Shown here piece by piece: positions 52,190-61,030 of a DNA stretch of 64,000 bases (position 1 is its first letter; the number at the start of each line of letters is the position of its first letter). Source of the stretch: Leptospira bandrabouensis (GTDB lineage Bacteria; Spirochaetota; Leptospiria; Leptospirales; Leptospiraceae); NCBI RefSeq assembly GCF_004770905.1, contig NZ_RQHT01000014.1, forward strand, positions 248,001 to 312,000, read 5' to 3'. Both the position numbers and the translations under genes were made by a program. The notes under the pieces are model-generated. The model ran no database searches, was not told where the DNA came from, and saw only the letters and a program-made list of their open reading frames with translations.

Positions 52190-53134
52190 TTATTTATTAA
52201 CTGCCCAAGGATGGATATGGATATCTTTTCTTGGGTTTTTTCGTAATGGATTTAGGTCATGCCCTGGGACAATCAGGACACCAGGATTTTTAGATTGGAA
52301 TGCCAATAATTGACCTAGTGAAATCCTTGCAGCTTCTCCATCGGATGAAATAAAAGGAAGACCAATCGAAGCAGAGCGGATGTTATGTTCTGTCCAGGCC
52401 ATATCACCAGTTAACAAAACTGGTCCAGATCCTAAATTTACCAAAAGAGAAATATGTCCTGGTGTATGCCCTGGTGTGGAAAGAACCAAAATAGATCCGT
52501 CTCCCACTAAATCATACGATCCCTCAAAGGATCCAAATTGTTTCTTAGAAGAAAAATCGATTTGAAACCAGTTTGAGATACCATCATACTCAGCATTCAC
52601 ATAATTATAGTTTGGTGATTCAGTTCCATGTTTTATTTCTCGCCGGTCTGCGACAATTCTCGCATTTGGAAATTCCTCTACTGCCCCAACATGTTCTGGA
52701 TGAAAATGAGAAACTAAAATATCTCGTAAAGAATCTGGATTTTTTCCAGTTGTTTTCAATTGGTTGCGAAAGTCCTGACCTCGGTCTTGTTCCATCGGCA
52801 TGAGTCCCACACGATGTATCCAACCTAAATGTTCAGAGGGATTTGTTGCAATCTCGGAATGGTGTCCTGCTTCAAATGCAACCAAACCGTAGTTAGGATG
52901 GGATATTAAATAGGCAGGTTGGTCCATACTGATTTTCCCTTTGCCACCAGTGTAAGCAGCCCAGCCATCAATGACCATTCGCCCCGTTTGGAAAACTTCC
53001 AGTTTGAGACCTGGGATCGGTTTCTCCAGTTGGACCGGAGATACTTCTTTCGTATAGGGAATCGCCGCTCTGCTAAAACAGCCAAAAAAAGAAAAAAGAA
53101 CTACCAAAACAAAGACCGGAGTTAGGGATTTCAC
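52190..53134 (-). CDS. MBL-fold hydrolase lipoprotein (lactonase-like)
   Basis: 314 residues. Lipobox FFGC (Cys19). Metal motif VSHFHPEHVG is HxHxEH instead of HxHxDH; TPGHTPGHISLLV, TGDMAWTEHN and VPGHDLNP supply the other ligands. Related enzymes open lactone rings or hydrolyse esters; lipidation places it in the periplasm or outer surface. Divergent from MarR gene across two dyads, so likely its target. Confidence 0.85.
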   Translation of the reverse strand: MKSLTPVFVLVVLFSFFGCFSRAAIPYTKEVSPVQLEKPIPGLKLEVFQTGRMVIDGWAAYTGGKGKISMDQPAYLISHPNYGLVAFEAGHHSEIATNPSEHLGWIHRVGLMPMEQDRGQDFRNQLKTTGKNPDSLRDILVSHFHPEHVGAVEEFPNARIVADRREIKHGTESPNYNYVNAEYDGISNWFQIDFSSKKQFGSFEGSYDLVGDGSILVLSTPGHTPGHISLLVNLGSGPVLLTGDMAWTEHNIRSASIGLPFISSDGEAARISLGQLLAFQSKNPGVLIVPGHDLNPLRKNPRKDIHIHPWAVNK

Positions 53135-53153
53135 AATTATCTCTCCATAAAGA

Positions 53154-53196
53154 ATCTTGATATAAAGATAATTTGTTTTTATTTTGACGTCAAGAT
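53154..53196. promoter_or_regulatory. Two MarR-type operator dyads in divergent promoter
   Basis: ATCTTGATATAAAGAT (53154-53169) and ATTTTGACGTCAAGAT (53181-53196) each differ from a perfect ATCTTGANNTCAAGAT palindrome by one base. Their centres are 27 bp apart. The second contains a TTGACG -35-like hexamer. Likely sites for the adjacent MarR regulator, repressing itself and the MBL gene. Confidence 0.65.
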
Positions 53197-53217
53197 AAAT
53201 TTCAAAACCTTCCGATT

Positions 53218-53712
53218 ATGGACGCAATGGAAGAGATTATCGAACAATGGCGAAAAGAAATCCCTACCCTTTCCCTCCGCGGAATGGAAGTATTCGGACG
53301 TTTGGGACAAGCAGCCATTCTGGCAAGTGATGTTGTGGAATCTAGTTTAAGCAAATTAGGATTAAAAATGGGAGAATTTGATGTTTTAGCTTCACTGCGT
53401 AGATCAGGACCTCCCTTCCAATTAAATCCTACTCAGCTTTGGCAAGGAATGTTACTCTCCTCTGGTGCTATGACTAACCGCTTGGACCGTCTTGAAATAG
53501 CAGGTTATATCGAGAGATTTCCCGATCCGAACGATAGGAGAGCCACCTTAGTTTCATTAACAGAAAAAGGTTTAAAACTGATTAACGAAGCAGTTGTTTT
53601 GCACACACAAAATGAAGATGAGTGCATTCAGGATTTTACAGTAGAAGAAATCACTTCCTTAAATTCTCTTCTATCAAAACTAAAACATTCGATAGAAAAA
53701 ACAAAGAAGTAA
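53218..53712 (+). CDS. MarR-family transcriptional regulator
   Basis: 164 residues. Dimer helix (RGMEVFGRLGQAAILASDVVESSLSKLGL) and winged HTH (QLNPTQLWQGMLLSSGAMTNRLDRLEIAGYIERFPDPNDRRATLVSLTEKGLKLI, residues 80-130) with the DRR wing motif. No Cys at a position typical of OhrR. No RBS is seen before ATG 53218, which is the first in-frame ATG; ATG 53227 is an alternative. It is divergent to the MBL hydrolase. Confidence 0.92.
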   Translation: MDAMEEIIEQWRKEIPTLSLRGMEVFGRLGQAAILASDVVESSLSKLGLKMGEFDVLASLRRSGPPFQLNPTQLWQGMLLSSGAMTNRLDRLEIAGYIERFPDPNDRRATLVSLTEKGLKLINEAVVLHTQNEDECIQDFTVEEITSLNSLLSKLKHSIEKTKK

Positions 53713-53786
53713 CAAACGATTGCCTGTAAATTTCAGAGATTGATTCTATATAAAAATTTGTTGGTTAGGTGTTTAAAAAACCGAGT

Positions 53787-55922
53787 TTACGCCGCGTGTA
53801 ACCAAACAGAAAAACATGCACCTTTAGGTACATCCTCTAACTCAATTTTTCCTCCCATTTGTAAAATTATTTTTTTGCAAATGTCAAGACCAAGGCCCAT
53901 ACCTTCCCCACCTGGTTTTGTCGTAAAAAATGGATCAAAAATTTTGCTCTTTATTGAATCTGATATTCCAGTACCTGAATCAGTAATAGACACTTTGATC
54001 CATGGTTCAATGAATTGAATTTTGATTTCTAATGTTCCAACATAACTCATTGCCTGTAATGCATTATTCAAAAGATTAATCCAAACTTGATTGAGTTTAT
54101 CCTTACTACATTTAGGTTTTTTATCTGTTAAATACTCTCGTAACACATTAACTTTCATTAATTTATGATGATATAAAGAAAGTATAGTTTCAATTTCGAA
54201 TATTAAATCAACCTCACTGTCCCCATTTAAAATATCTTTTTCCGAAATTAAATAACTCTTTAGAGCTTTGATTACATGGGTTGCTTTTTCTGCTGCAACT
54301 GATATGATTTGATTAGATCGAAATGCAGATGAGATATTAGCAACCGTCTCGAAAAGTTGAAGAGAATTTTCGCTCTCTAAAATCTGGTTTAATTCATCAC
54401 CCAAACGAAAAGCCCCTGTTTCAATCACTAACTGCATATGTTTTCCATACAAATCCATCTTATTCGAATACGAATATTGGATCGCTAGTTCTTTTTTTAA
54501 GGATCTTTCTTCCTTTCCCTCAAGAAAAGTTTTGTTCCCCAAACTCTGGTTTAACAACTTATGAAACCGCAATGAATCTTCTTTATTAAAACTAATGATT
54601 GTCTCGATTAAGTTTTTTATTTTACTTAAGAAATCGGCGATGGATTGGTTGGAAGAAACAATAGCTCCTAATGGAGTATTTAATTCATGGGCCATTCCTG
54701 CAGAAAGTTGACCAAGGACTGCCAACTTTTCAGATGCCAAGAGCCTATCTTGTGCTTCAGTCAGCTCTTTCAAAGTATTTAATAAACTCTGATTTAATAC
54801 CTGTAAATATTCATTTGAATGTTTTAACTCTTCAGTTCTAACTTCAACTTGCTTCTTTAGATTTTCTGAATATTGTTTATTCAATCTTCGCCATTGGACC
54901 AACCATATAATCACAAAAGAAAAAACTACAATTCCAAATGCATAATAAATCCAATCATAGTTAACTTTTGGATTTGGATCGTAGATAAATCCTTTTAAAT
55001 CTAAATTTTTAGGTAACATTCCTAATTCGGAATAAACTTCATTGATATGTTTCCATCGGCCTGGATTCATATACCCCATTTCAACAAGAACAGGCTGAAT
55101 TAATGGAGTCATTTGTTCTGCTTCAAAAAGTAATCTCTCTTTCGGATTCCTTTTTGAATATTTTTCATAAATCAAATCAACAATTTCCGATTGGTGAGAC
55201 ATCGCATATTGCCAACCACGAAGGCTCGCCTCTCTAAATGCTTTTACCCTCTCCGGATGTTTTTTAACCTCGGCTTCACTGGTAAATAAATTGTCACCAT
55301 AAAAATCAATGCCAGCTACTCTTGGCGAATAGGCAATGTAGGGAAAACCAGCTTTTTTAAAATCGTATGCTTGTGTGGTGGCATAACCAGAATATGCATC
55401 AACTTTTCCTTGTATTAAATCATTTGGATTGAATCTATGCTCTAACAGTTGTAAATCGCCAGGTTCAATACCTTCTTTTTTCAAATATGCGACGATTTCA
55501 TCCATTCTCGGAGTTAACATCACTCGTTTTCCTGCGAGGTCGTGAATACTTTGAATATTTGATGACTTTTTAAAATATAAAACAGAAGGTGAATGTTGAA
55601 AAATGACAGCAAGAACCACAACTGGTTTTCCTGCGAAACGTTCTTGAATTAACTCATTACTTCCAACACCATATTGACCAGTAGTTCGTATTACCTTTTC
55701 ATGAATTCCTTTGATACCAATTGTACTTTCCAAAATTTCTACATCTAGACCGACATCTCGATAGAAACCCTTTTCTAGTGCTGCATAATATCCTGCGAAT
55801 TGGAATTGGTGAAACCATTTTAAATGAAGAGTAACTTTTTCAGATGCATGGACCGATGACTGAAATAAAAAAAGAAGACAGACAAAAATGTAAAAAATCT
55901 TTGTAGATACTCTCCCAACCAT
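53787..55922 (-). CDS. THI5/NMT1-like periplasmic-binding domain fused to histidine kinase
   Basis: 711 residues. Signal peptide, then an NMT1/THI5-type substrate-binding domain (about 27-310; LHLKWFHQFQFAGYYAALEKGFY is the family opening), membrane helix (about 325-345), coiled coil, H-box GMAHELNTPLGA with His412, ATPase with NLLNNALQAM, DSGTGI, FDPFFTTK and GEGMGLGLDI. Second DHp helix starts about 135 residues after the His, as in the kinase at 20846. It probably senses a small pyrimidine-like or other ABC-type ligand. No partner regulator next to it. Confidence 0.92.
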   Translation of the reverse strand: MVGRVSTKIFYIFVCLLFLFQSSVHASEKVTLHLKWFHQFQFAGYYAALEKGFYRDVGLDVEILESTIGIKGIHEKVIRTTGQYGVGSNELIQERFAGKPVVVLAVIFQHSPSVLYFKKSSNIQSIHDLAGKRVMLTPRMDEIVAYLKKEGIEPGDLQLLEHRFNPNDLIQGKVDAYSGYATTQAYDFKKAGFPYIAYSPRVAGIDFYGDNLFTSEAEVKKHPERVKAFREASLRGWQYAMSHQSEIVDLIYEKYSKRNPKERLLFEAEQMTPLIQPVLVEMGYMNPGRWKHINEVYSELGMLPKNLDLKGFIYDPNPKVNYDWIYYAFGIVVFSFVIIWLVQWRRLNKQYSENLKKQVEVRTEELKHSNEYLQVLNQSLLNTLKELTEAQDRLLASEKLAVLGQLSAGMAHELNTPLGAIVSSNQSIADFLSKIKNLIETIISFNKEDSLRFHKLLNQSLGNKTFLEGKEERSLKKELAIQYSYSNKMDLYGKHMQLVIETGAFRLGDELNQILESENSLQLFETVANISSAFRSNQIISVAAEKATHVIKALKSYLISEKDILNGDSEVDLIFEIETILSLYHHKLMKVNVLREYLTDKKPKCSKDKLNQVWINLLNNALQAMSYVGTLEIKIQFIEPWIKVSITDSGTGISDSIKSKIFDPFFTTKPGGEGMGLGLDICKKIILQMGGKIELEDVPKGACFSVWLHAA

Positions 55923-56048
55923 AGGCTTTTTATAACGATTACAATCAGCAAATCAATGAAATTAATCAAACTGAAACCATTTTATTTTGGTAGGTTTAAG
56001 ACACAGCGAATAGTATCTTTTGCTATCACTAAAAAATAAAACCAAAAC

Positions 56049-56591
56049 TTATGGATTAATTTTCTTCTTTACCTTTTCAATCCAATCCAGGTTTAGTTTT
56101 GTTTGTTTTTCTGCATATTCAAGCGTTAAAGACCAATACTCTTGATCCGGATGTTTCTCCCAATCACTGTCTAATTCTTTTTGGAAATTTTTAAGTGATT
56201 TTAAATCATCTTTTTGTTTTTTTATTTCTTCCTCCAATTGCTGAGTTAATAGTTTAGAATTCATATGCCTTCCAAAAAATACCTTAAACAATAATTCATT
56301 TCTTTTATTCGATTGAATAGGTGATTCGTCCATCCAACGACGGAATGCTTCTAATCCTGGTCGAGTGATTTTATAAACTTTTTTCTTTTTGCCGTTACTG
56401 TCCGTTTTTTCCCATTCTCGGATTAAACCATCTTCTTCTAATTTTGCAAGTGTGGGATAAATCTGACCAAAACTTTCACTCCAGAAAAAACTAATAGTGG
56501 ATTCAATGTATTTACGGATTTCATATCCATTCATTTCACATTGAGATAAAATTCCTAAGAGAGCATAAGGTGTTTTACTTTCTCGTTTCAT
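56049..56591 (-). CDS. PadR-family transcriptional regulator
   Basis: 180 residues. N-terminal winged HTH (YALLGILSQCEMNGYEIRKYIESTISFFWSESFGQIYPTLAKLEEDGLIREWEK) is classic PadR, followed by the C-terminal vir-like dimer domain with long helices (LTQQLEEEIKKQKDDLKSLKNF). Last gene of an operon with a hydrolase (17-bp overlap) and an NAD(P)H quinone reductase. The inverted repeat at 58086-58128 is the likely operator. Confidence 0.93.
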   Translation of the reverse strand: MKRESKTPYALLGILSQCEMNGYEIRKYIESTISFFWSESFGQIYPTLAKLEEDGLIREWEKTDSNGKKKKVYKITRPGLEAFRRWMDESPIQSNKRNELLFKVFFGRHMNSKLLTQQLEEEIKKQKDDLKSLKNFQKELDSDWEKHPDQEYWSLTLEYAEKQTKLNLDWIEKVKKKINP

Positions 56592-57480
56592 TTAAACCTT
56601 TAAGATAGATTTGAAATTGATAATACATTGAAATCACTTCATGCGGCGACTCTAATTGTGGCCAATGACCTACCATTTCGGATAAAAAATAAACAGGGTT
56701 TTTGGGGAAAATTTTTATAAAACGATTTGCCATATGCCTTCCAGAATTTGGATCAGCAGATCCACAAATGTAACAAAAAGGTATATTTGTATTTAACATA
56801 GCATCAATCCACCGTTTTTGATAGTGAACTTTTTCAAAGACCATTCTACCAATCAGATATGCTATCGATTTCCCATTTTTATAATTTAAAACTTCCCAAA
56901 AAATATTTAGTAAACTTAAGTTTGGTTGTGTATTTGCTCCAAATAAACTAAGTAACGATTTCTCTACTGACTTTCGACTCATCTTTTTGCTAAGAAATTT
57001 ACCAATAAAATTGGGGGTTTGAGATAATAACTTTTGAATCAATCTAGGTTTATAAACATCTGAAAATAAACCACCATTCATAAATGCAATCGAACGAATT
57101 TTAAACTTATTTTTTTCTGGTGAAGCCAACATTTCTTGAACAACACTCACCGCTAAATCATGGGCCAATATATCGGCTTCCACTATTCCTAAGTGTTTAG
57201 CAACTTCGTTGACAATATATGCATATTCTTCAAACGTATAACGGTAATTTTGTGGTTTATCAGAAAATCCCATTCCCAAAAAATCCAAGATGACTACCCT
57301 TTTTTCTTTCGCTAATGTTGGAATGACCAAACTCCAATCATAACTATTGAATGGATATCCATGCAGAAGAAAAACATTATCTCCAGTCCCAATCACTCTA
57401 TAAAAAATCGAATGACCTCGAAAATTTATATATTGTCCCTTACTTTCAAATTCATTTAATTCTGAACTAGAAAACTTCAT
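56575..57480 (-). CDS. Alpha/beta hydrolase with Asp nucleophile (epoxide hydrolase/dehalogenase-like)
   Basis: 301 residues from ATG 57480 (AAGG 9 nt upstream; frame extends 30 bp more). HGYPFNSYDWSLVIP oxyanion loop, ILAHDLAVSVVQEML where the nucleophile position is Asp, and GHWPQLESPHEV with the catalytic His. Asp nucleophile is typical of haloalkane dehalogenases and epoxide hydrolases. Starts 2 bp before the reductase stop in the same operon. Confidence 0.82.
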   Translation of the reverse strand: MKFSSSELNEFESKGQYINFRGHSIFYRVIGTGDNVFLLHGYPFNSYDWSLVIPTLAKEKRVVILDFLGMGFSDKPQNYRYTFEEYAYIVNEVAKHLGIVEADILAHDLAVSVVQEMLASPEKNKFKIRSIAFMNGGLFSDVYKPRLIQKLLSQTPNFIGKFLSKKMSRKSVEKSLLSLFGANTQPNLSLLNIFWEVLNYKNGKSIAYLIGRMVFEKVHYQKRWIDAMLNTNIPFCYICGSADPNSGRHMANRFIKIFPKNPVYFLSEMVGHWPQLESPHEVISMYYQFQIYLKGLNETRK

Positions 57481-57481
57481 G

Positions 57482-58078
57482 TTATTTACCTTGAGTCCCA
57501 ATAGATTCAACTTGCTTAGTCCATCTCAAAAAATCAGGTTGTTTACGAGTTCTAACCTGACCAAAGATAGTTACTTTGACTGGCGAGACTCCACAAAATT
57601 CCAAAGTACCAAACTTCAACAAATGAACACCTGGAGATTTATTGAACCATTTATAATACCAACTAGGAGCATCCATGGTTACAATGATACGCGCAGATTT
57701 ACCTAACAAAAGTTTTTCGGGAAGGGGAGAATTTTTTCGATATTTAAATGAAAATCCCGGCAAAAAAACGCGGTCAATCCAAGCCTTTAAAAGAGCAGGC
57801 ATACTGGCCCACCAACTTGGAAATACAAAAACCAAATGATCTGCCTCCATTATCAGTTTTTGACTTTGCATCAAATCAGGTTCAAGTATCTGATGAGAAT
57901 CTTTTTTATGACCCAAGTGTAAGTTATAATCGAATTTTAAATCAATCAATTTCAGATAATTAACTATATGGCCTGCTTGTTTTGCTGAATTTACATAAGA
58001 TTCTGCGAAATGAGCACAAAGTGAATTTGGATTCGGATGGCCAAGAATCACAAGTATATTCCGTTGGTTGGTTTGCAT
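57482..58078 (-). CDS. NAD(P)H:quinone oxidoreductase, flavodoxin-like fold
   Basis: 198 residues. ILVILGHPNPNSLCAHFAESYV (FMN/FAD phosphate loop), VFVFPSWWASMPALLKAWIDRVFLPGFSF (signature of MdaB/YwrO-type) are present. Reduces quinones or nitro-compounds by two electrons in the cytoplasm. First gene of the PadR operon, 8 bp from the perfect inverted repeat. Together with the hydrolase it suggests detoxification of aromatic or electrophilic compounds. Confidence 0.9.
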   Translation of the reverse strand: MQTNQRNILVILGHPNPNSLCAHFAESYVNSAKQAGHIVNYLKLIDLKFDYNLHLGHKKDSHQILEPDLMQSQKLIMEADHLVFVFPSWWASMPALLKAWIDRVFLPGFSFKYRKNSPLPEKLLLGKSARIIVTMDAPSWYYKWFNKSPGVHLLKFGTLEFCGVSPVKVTIFGQVRTRKQPDFLRWTKQVESIGTQGK

Positions 58079-58085
58079 TGGTCCC

Positions 58086-58128
58086 CATATCTAATAGATA
58101 TATTTTTAAGCTATATCTATTAGATATG
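58086..58128. promoter_or_regulatory. Perfect 17-bp inverted repeat: probable PadR operator
   Basis: CATATCTAATAGATATA (58086-58102) and its exact reverse complement (58112-58128) are separated by 9 bp. Each arm is itself a dyad (ATATCT-3-AGATAT), so two dimer sites lie 25 bp apart. It covers the promoter of the quinone reductase operon. No U-run supports a terminator. Confidence 0.7.
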
Positions 58129-58155
58129 AATTGTCAACAGGTTATTTGAATTTTT

Positions 58156-59154
58156 TTATTGTTCTGCGCAGTAAAACTTCAAATCACTGGTACAAGCTAC
58201 ATTCAAATTATTGATTAACGCGACATTATTGCTACTAGAACTCCCTACAATTCCGTTGCCAGAAATTGAATTTGTCCAATTCGAACAATCGTTCGGGTCT
58301 GTTTGCCATGAAGTTCCTAATCCAGTCCAAGTGGTCACTCCCGGAGATTCAATTCCATTCACAATTGGTAGGGTAAACAATGAGACTGCATTCGTAGTCC
58401 CGATCGGCGTTGTATTGTCGCTTTGGAAATACGATGCGAATGGTTTTAAAACCCAGTCCACCTGACCATCGCCAACATCTCCCGTAATAGTTGCCCTTCG
58501 AATTCCTGAATCAGTGCTAAGCATTGCCTTACATTGAGATCCAACAGGGCATTTTGGATCGGAAGAACATGTGGCATCTGCTCCGGCAATCCCACCTAAG
58601 TTTCCTTTGGTGAGAGTTGAATTCACAAATAACCTTTTATCGTTATCAATAATCTGCATTGAGATCAATCTCTCTTGAAGTCGCAAAGTATTATCTGCAG
58701 AAGTCGGCACCAGGCGAATTAAAAAATCTCTAGTCCCATTTAATAAGGTATCGTTTACAGCAGTTACTGTAATTACCCTTTCGGTATTCCAATCATTGGA
58801 TGTCCATACAATTGACGTTGGAATGACTGTTGCATAAGAAGGGTTGGAAACAACAATGTTGACATTCACATCTTGTTTTGGCTCGGACCCAAGGTTTAGT
58901 TTAATTGCGAGTGAGGAACCAACTGTGGCATTCCCGCCATGTTCAGAAATACGACCTGTTGTTGTACTAAGTAAGAGGCCGAAATTATCTTTAATTGTTA
59001 GCCCGAGAAAACAGGAGTTTTTCTCTTCACCTGAAACTTCCATAACCAAAAAAGTCATGGCAAAAGATTTTGATTCTGGGTCACAAGGATTATTATAGGA
59101 ATTTTTACTACAAGATAGAAAAAGAACGCCGATTAAAAGAGTTCTAAAAAACAT
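58156..59154 (-). CDS. DUF1554 lipoprotein A
   Basis: 332 residues, lipobox FLSC. A Calx-beta/cadherin-like region (about 60-175: GRISEHGGNATVGSSLAIKLNL ... VITVTAVNDTLLNGTRDFLIRL) precedes a DUF1554 domain (about 180-332: LFVNSTLTKGNLGGIAGADATCSSDPKCPVGSQCKAML ... FYCAEQ) with several Cys. DUF1554 proteins are expanded in leptospires and probably surface exposed. Paralogue at 59354. Confidence 0.85.
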   Translation of the reverse strand: MFFRTLLIGVLFLSCSKNSYNNPCDPESKSFAMTFLVMEVSGEEKNSCFLGLTIKDNFGLLLSTTTGRISEHGGNATVGSSLAIKLNLGSEPKQDVNVNIVVSNPSYATVIPTSIVWTSNDWNTERVITVTAVNDTLLNGTRDFLIRLVPTSADNTLRLQERLISMQIIDNDKRLFVNSTLTKGNLGGIAGADATCSSDPKCPVGSQCKAMLSTDSGIRRATITGDVGDGQVDWVLKPFASYFQSDNTTPIGTTNAVSLFTLPIVNGIESPGVTTWTGLGTSWQTDPNDCSNWTNSISGNGIVGSSSSNNVALINNLNVACTSDLKFYCAEQ

Positions 59155-59353
59155 GGAATATCATCTCTTATTTCTACCAAATCTTGAAATAAATAATTCC
59201 AATCAATGAAAATATGAGCCATATTCACCAAACGATAATTAAATGCTAGTCAAGAACATATGAAGAGAATGATTTTAAAACCCAACTTATTTGGAGCGTG
59301 TAGAAAGTACCTCGAGATATTTTCATTTTTTTTGTTGGAAACTAGATTAAATA

Positions 59354-60346
59354 TTAATACTCTACGCAAAATAAATTCACAGGATTATTACAATTAAAAT
59401 TTCCACCAAAAAGTGTGCTATTCGTAAATTGAGTTCGAAACATATAGCCCGTAACAGTATTAGTATTATCCGTCCAATCACTACAACTATTTGCGCCCAA
59501 TACCCAACCAGAGTTACTACCAAGCCATGTTCCGGGAGCAGTGGCATCCATAACACTGAAAAATGGAATTTGTAAAAGTGAAGAGGAATTTGTATTTGCG
59601 ATCAAAGTTGCATTATCAGTGAGATAATAGTGTGCATTAGGATGTAGAACCCAATTAACTTGGCCGTCACCTAAATTTGCCGATTGAGAGGCGATTCTTG
59701 TTGAACCTAAAATCATCGCCTTACATGTGGAACCTAAAGGACATTTAATATCAGAAGAACATATAGTATCAGCCCCAGAAATACCACCAAACGATCCTCC
59801 CATATATGCATTTGTTGAAACAAACAATCGTTTTTCATTGTCCAAAACTTCAATAGGTATAACTATAGGTGTTAGGTCTAGATCTTTATCATCCGATTTT
59901 GCTATGAGTTGTAGACTAATGTTTCGACTGCCATTCAACAGATTATCATTTTTAGCCGTAATATAAAATGTCTGTGGAATCGACCACGACTGAGAATCGA
60001 ATGAAAGATTTAATTGCGATACTGTAATATAAGTTAAGTCCGAAAACACCAATTGAATTTCAACATTCGATATAGGTTTTCTTCTTAGTTGAACTGTAAA
60101 AGTTTGTGGACTACCTAGTGTTAAATCTCCACCACCTTCGGAAAATTTTGCTTCTTTTCTATTCACAAAAATAACAGATGAATTGAAATCAACTATGCCA
60201 GCAGAACAATTGCTAATTTGCATACCTAATAGGTTATAAATAATAACAGAATTTTTGTAAGACTCCGAATTGATATCGCAAGCATTGTTTAATGATTTTT
60301 CACGACAGGACAAAATGAATAATAAAATGAACAGAAAACGAAACAT
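59354..60346 (-). CDS. DUF1554 lipoprotein B
   Basis: 330 residues from ATG 60346, which gives the signal MFRFLFILLFILSC; the frame extends to 60403. Same architecture as 58156-59154: Calx-beta-like (EGGGDLTLGSPQTFTVQL ... NDNLLNGSRNISLQL), DUF1554 (VSTNAYMGGSFGGISGADTICSSDIKCPLGSTCKAMI ... LFCVEY). The two genes lie in tandem, separated by 199 bp, and are moderately diverged. Confidence 0.83.
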   Translation of the reverse strand: MFRFLFILLFILSCREKSLNNACDINSESYKNSVIIYNLLGMQISNCSAGIVDFNSSVIFVNRKEAKFSEGGGDLTLGSPQTFTVQLRRKPISNVEIQLVFSDLTYITVSQLNLSFDSQSWSIPQTFYITAKNDNLLNGSRNISLQLIAKSDDKDLDLTPIVIPIEVLDNEKRLFVSTNAYMGGSFGGISGADTICSSDIKCPLGSTCKAMILGSTRIASQSANLGDGQVNWVLHPNAHYYLTDNATLIANTNSSSLLQIPFFSVMDATAPGTWLGSNSGWVLGANSCSDWTDNTNTVTGYMFRTQFTNSTLFGGNFNCNNPVNLFCVEY

Positions 60347-60522
60347 AGAATTATGATTGTGATTCAAACAATACAATATTAACACTAGGAGTAATGTTCG
60401 CAATCAATATTCAAAATCTATAATTTATTGCCAATGGGTTATCGTATTCCCTAGCCTAACCGTTACCAGCTAATCACACATAGAGAAAAACGTTACATTT
60501 AATTTTCTTTTAGAAAAAAGAC

Positions 60523-60918
60523 CTACTTAGTTTTCAAACCAGAAAGGCCAATGCGATCCGTATCAGCATCCTTCAATAAACTTTTTAAATCATCAGGAAT
60601 GGGCATAGACGCAAAAATAGGCACAGAGACTCCGCCAGTATTTCCCACCGGAATTCGATTCAATAAACTGCCGATCCAACCGAACAAAACTCTTATCAAT
60701 TGACCAAAAATTTCTTTACCATTGAAAGTCCTAATCCCAAATACTAACATTCGAAAATGAATCCCCGTATGAGGAATTGGATGGTATTGACCAATGACAT
60801 GGGCTCTTTCTAAAAACTTCCAAGCTTGAACCAAGTTTTTTTCTTTCAAGGAGATTTGGTAGTTCTCCAATTCTTTCTGATAGGCTTTTTTAAAATCTTC
60901 AGGCATTTTAAAATTCAT
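60523..60918 (-). CDS. DUF3703-like protein
   Basis: 131 residues from ATG 60918. Helical N-terminus (FKKAYQKELENYQISLKEKNLVQAWKFLERAHVIGQYHPIPHTGIHFRMLVFG) and conserved RVLFGWIGSLLNRIPVGNTGGVSVPIFASMPIPDDL, the hallmark of DUF3703. Function unknown; His residues in AHVIGQYHPIPHTGIHF could bind metal. No signal peptide. Confidence 0.8.
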   Translation of the reverse strand: MNFKMPEDFKKAYQKELENYQISLKEKNLVQAWKFLERAHVIGQYHPIPHTGIHFRMLVFGIRTFNGKEIFGQLIRVLFGWIGSLLNRIPVGNTGGVSVPIFASMPIPDDLKSLLKDADTDRIGLSGLKTK

Positions 60919-61030
60919 TTTGATTAACCTACTCACCAATCATCTATCTTGGAAATCGATAATTCATAAGATTCTAAGATGAATTAAATCTTACCTGAAT
61001 TAAGAATTTATCTCTTGTATAAAAGGGCTA

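Noticed and set aside
58086..58128. Terminator for the DUF1554 gene at 58156
   Set aside because: No U-run follows on the minus strand and each arm is a dyad. Position over the next promoter favours an operator.
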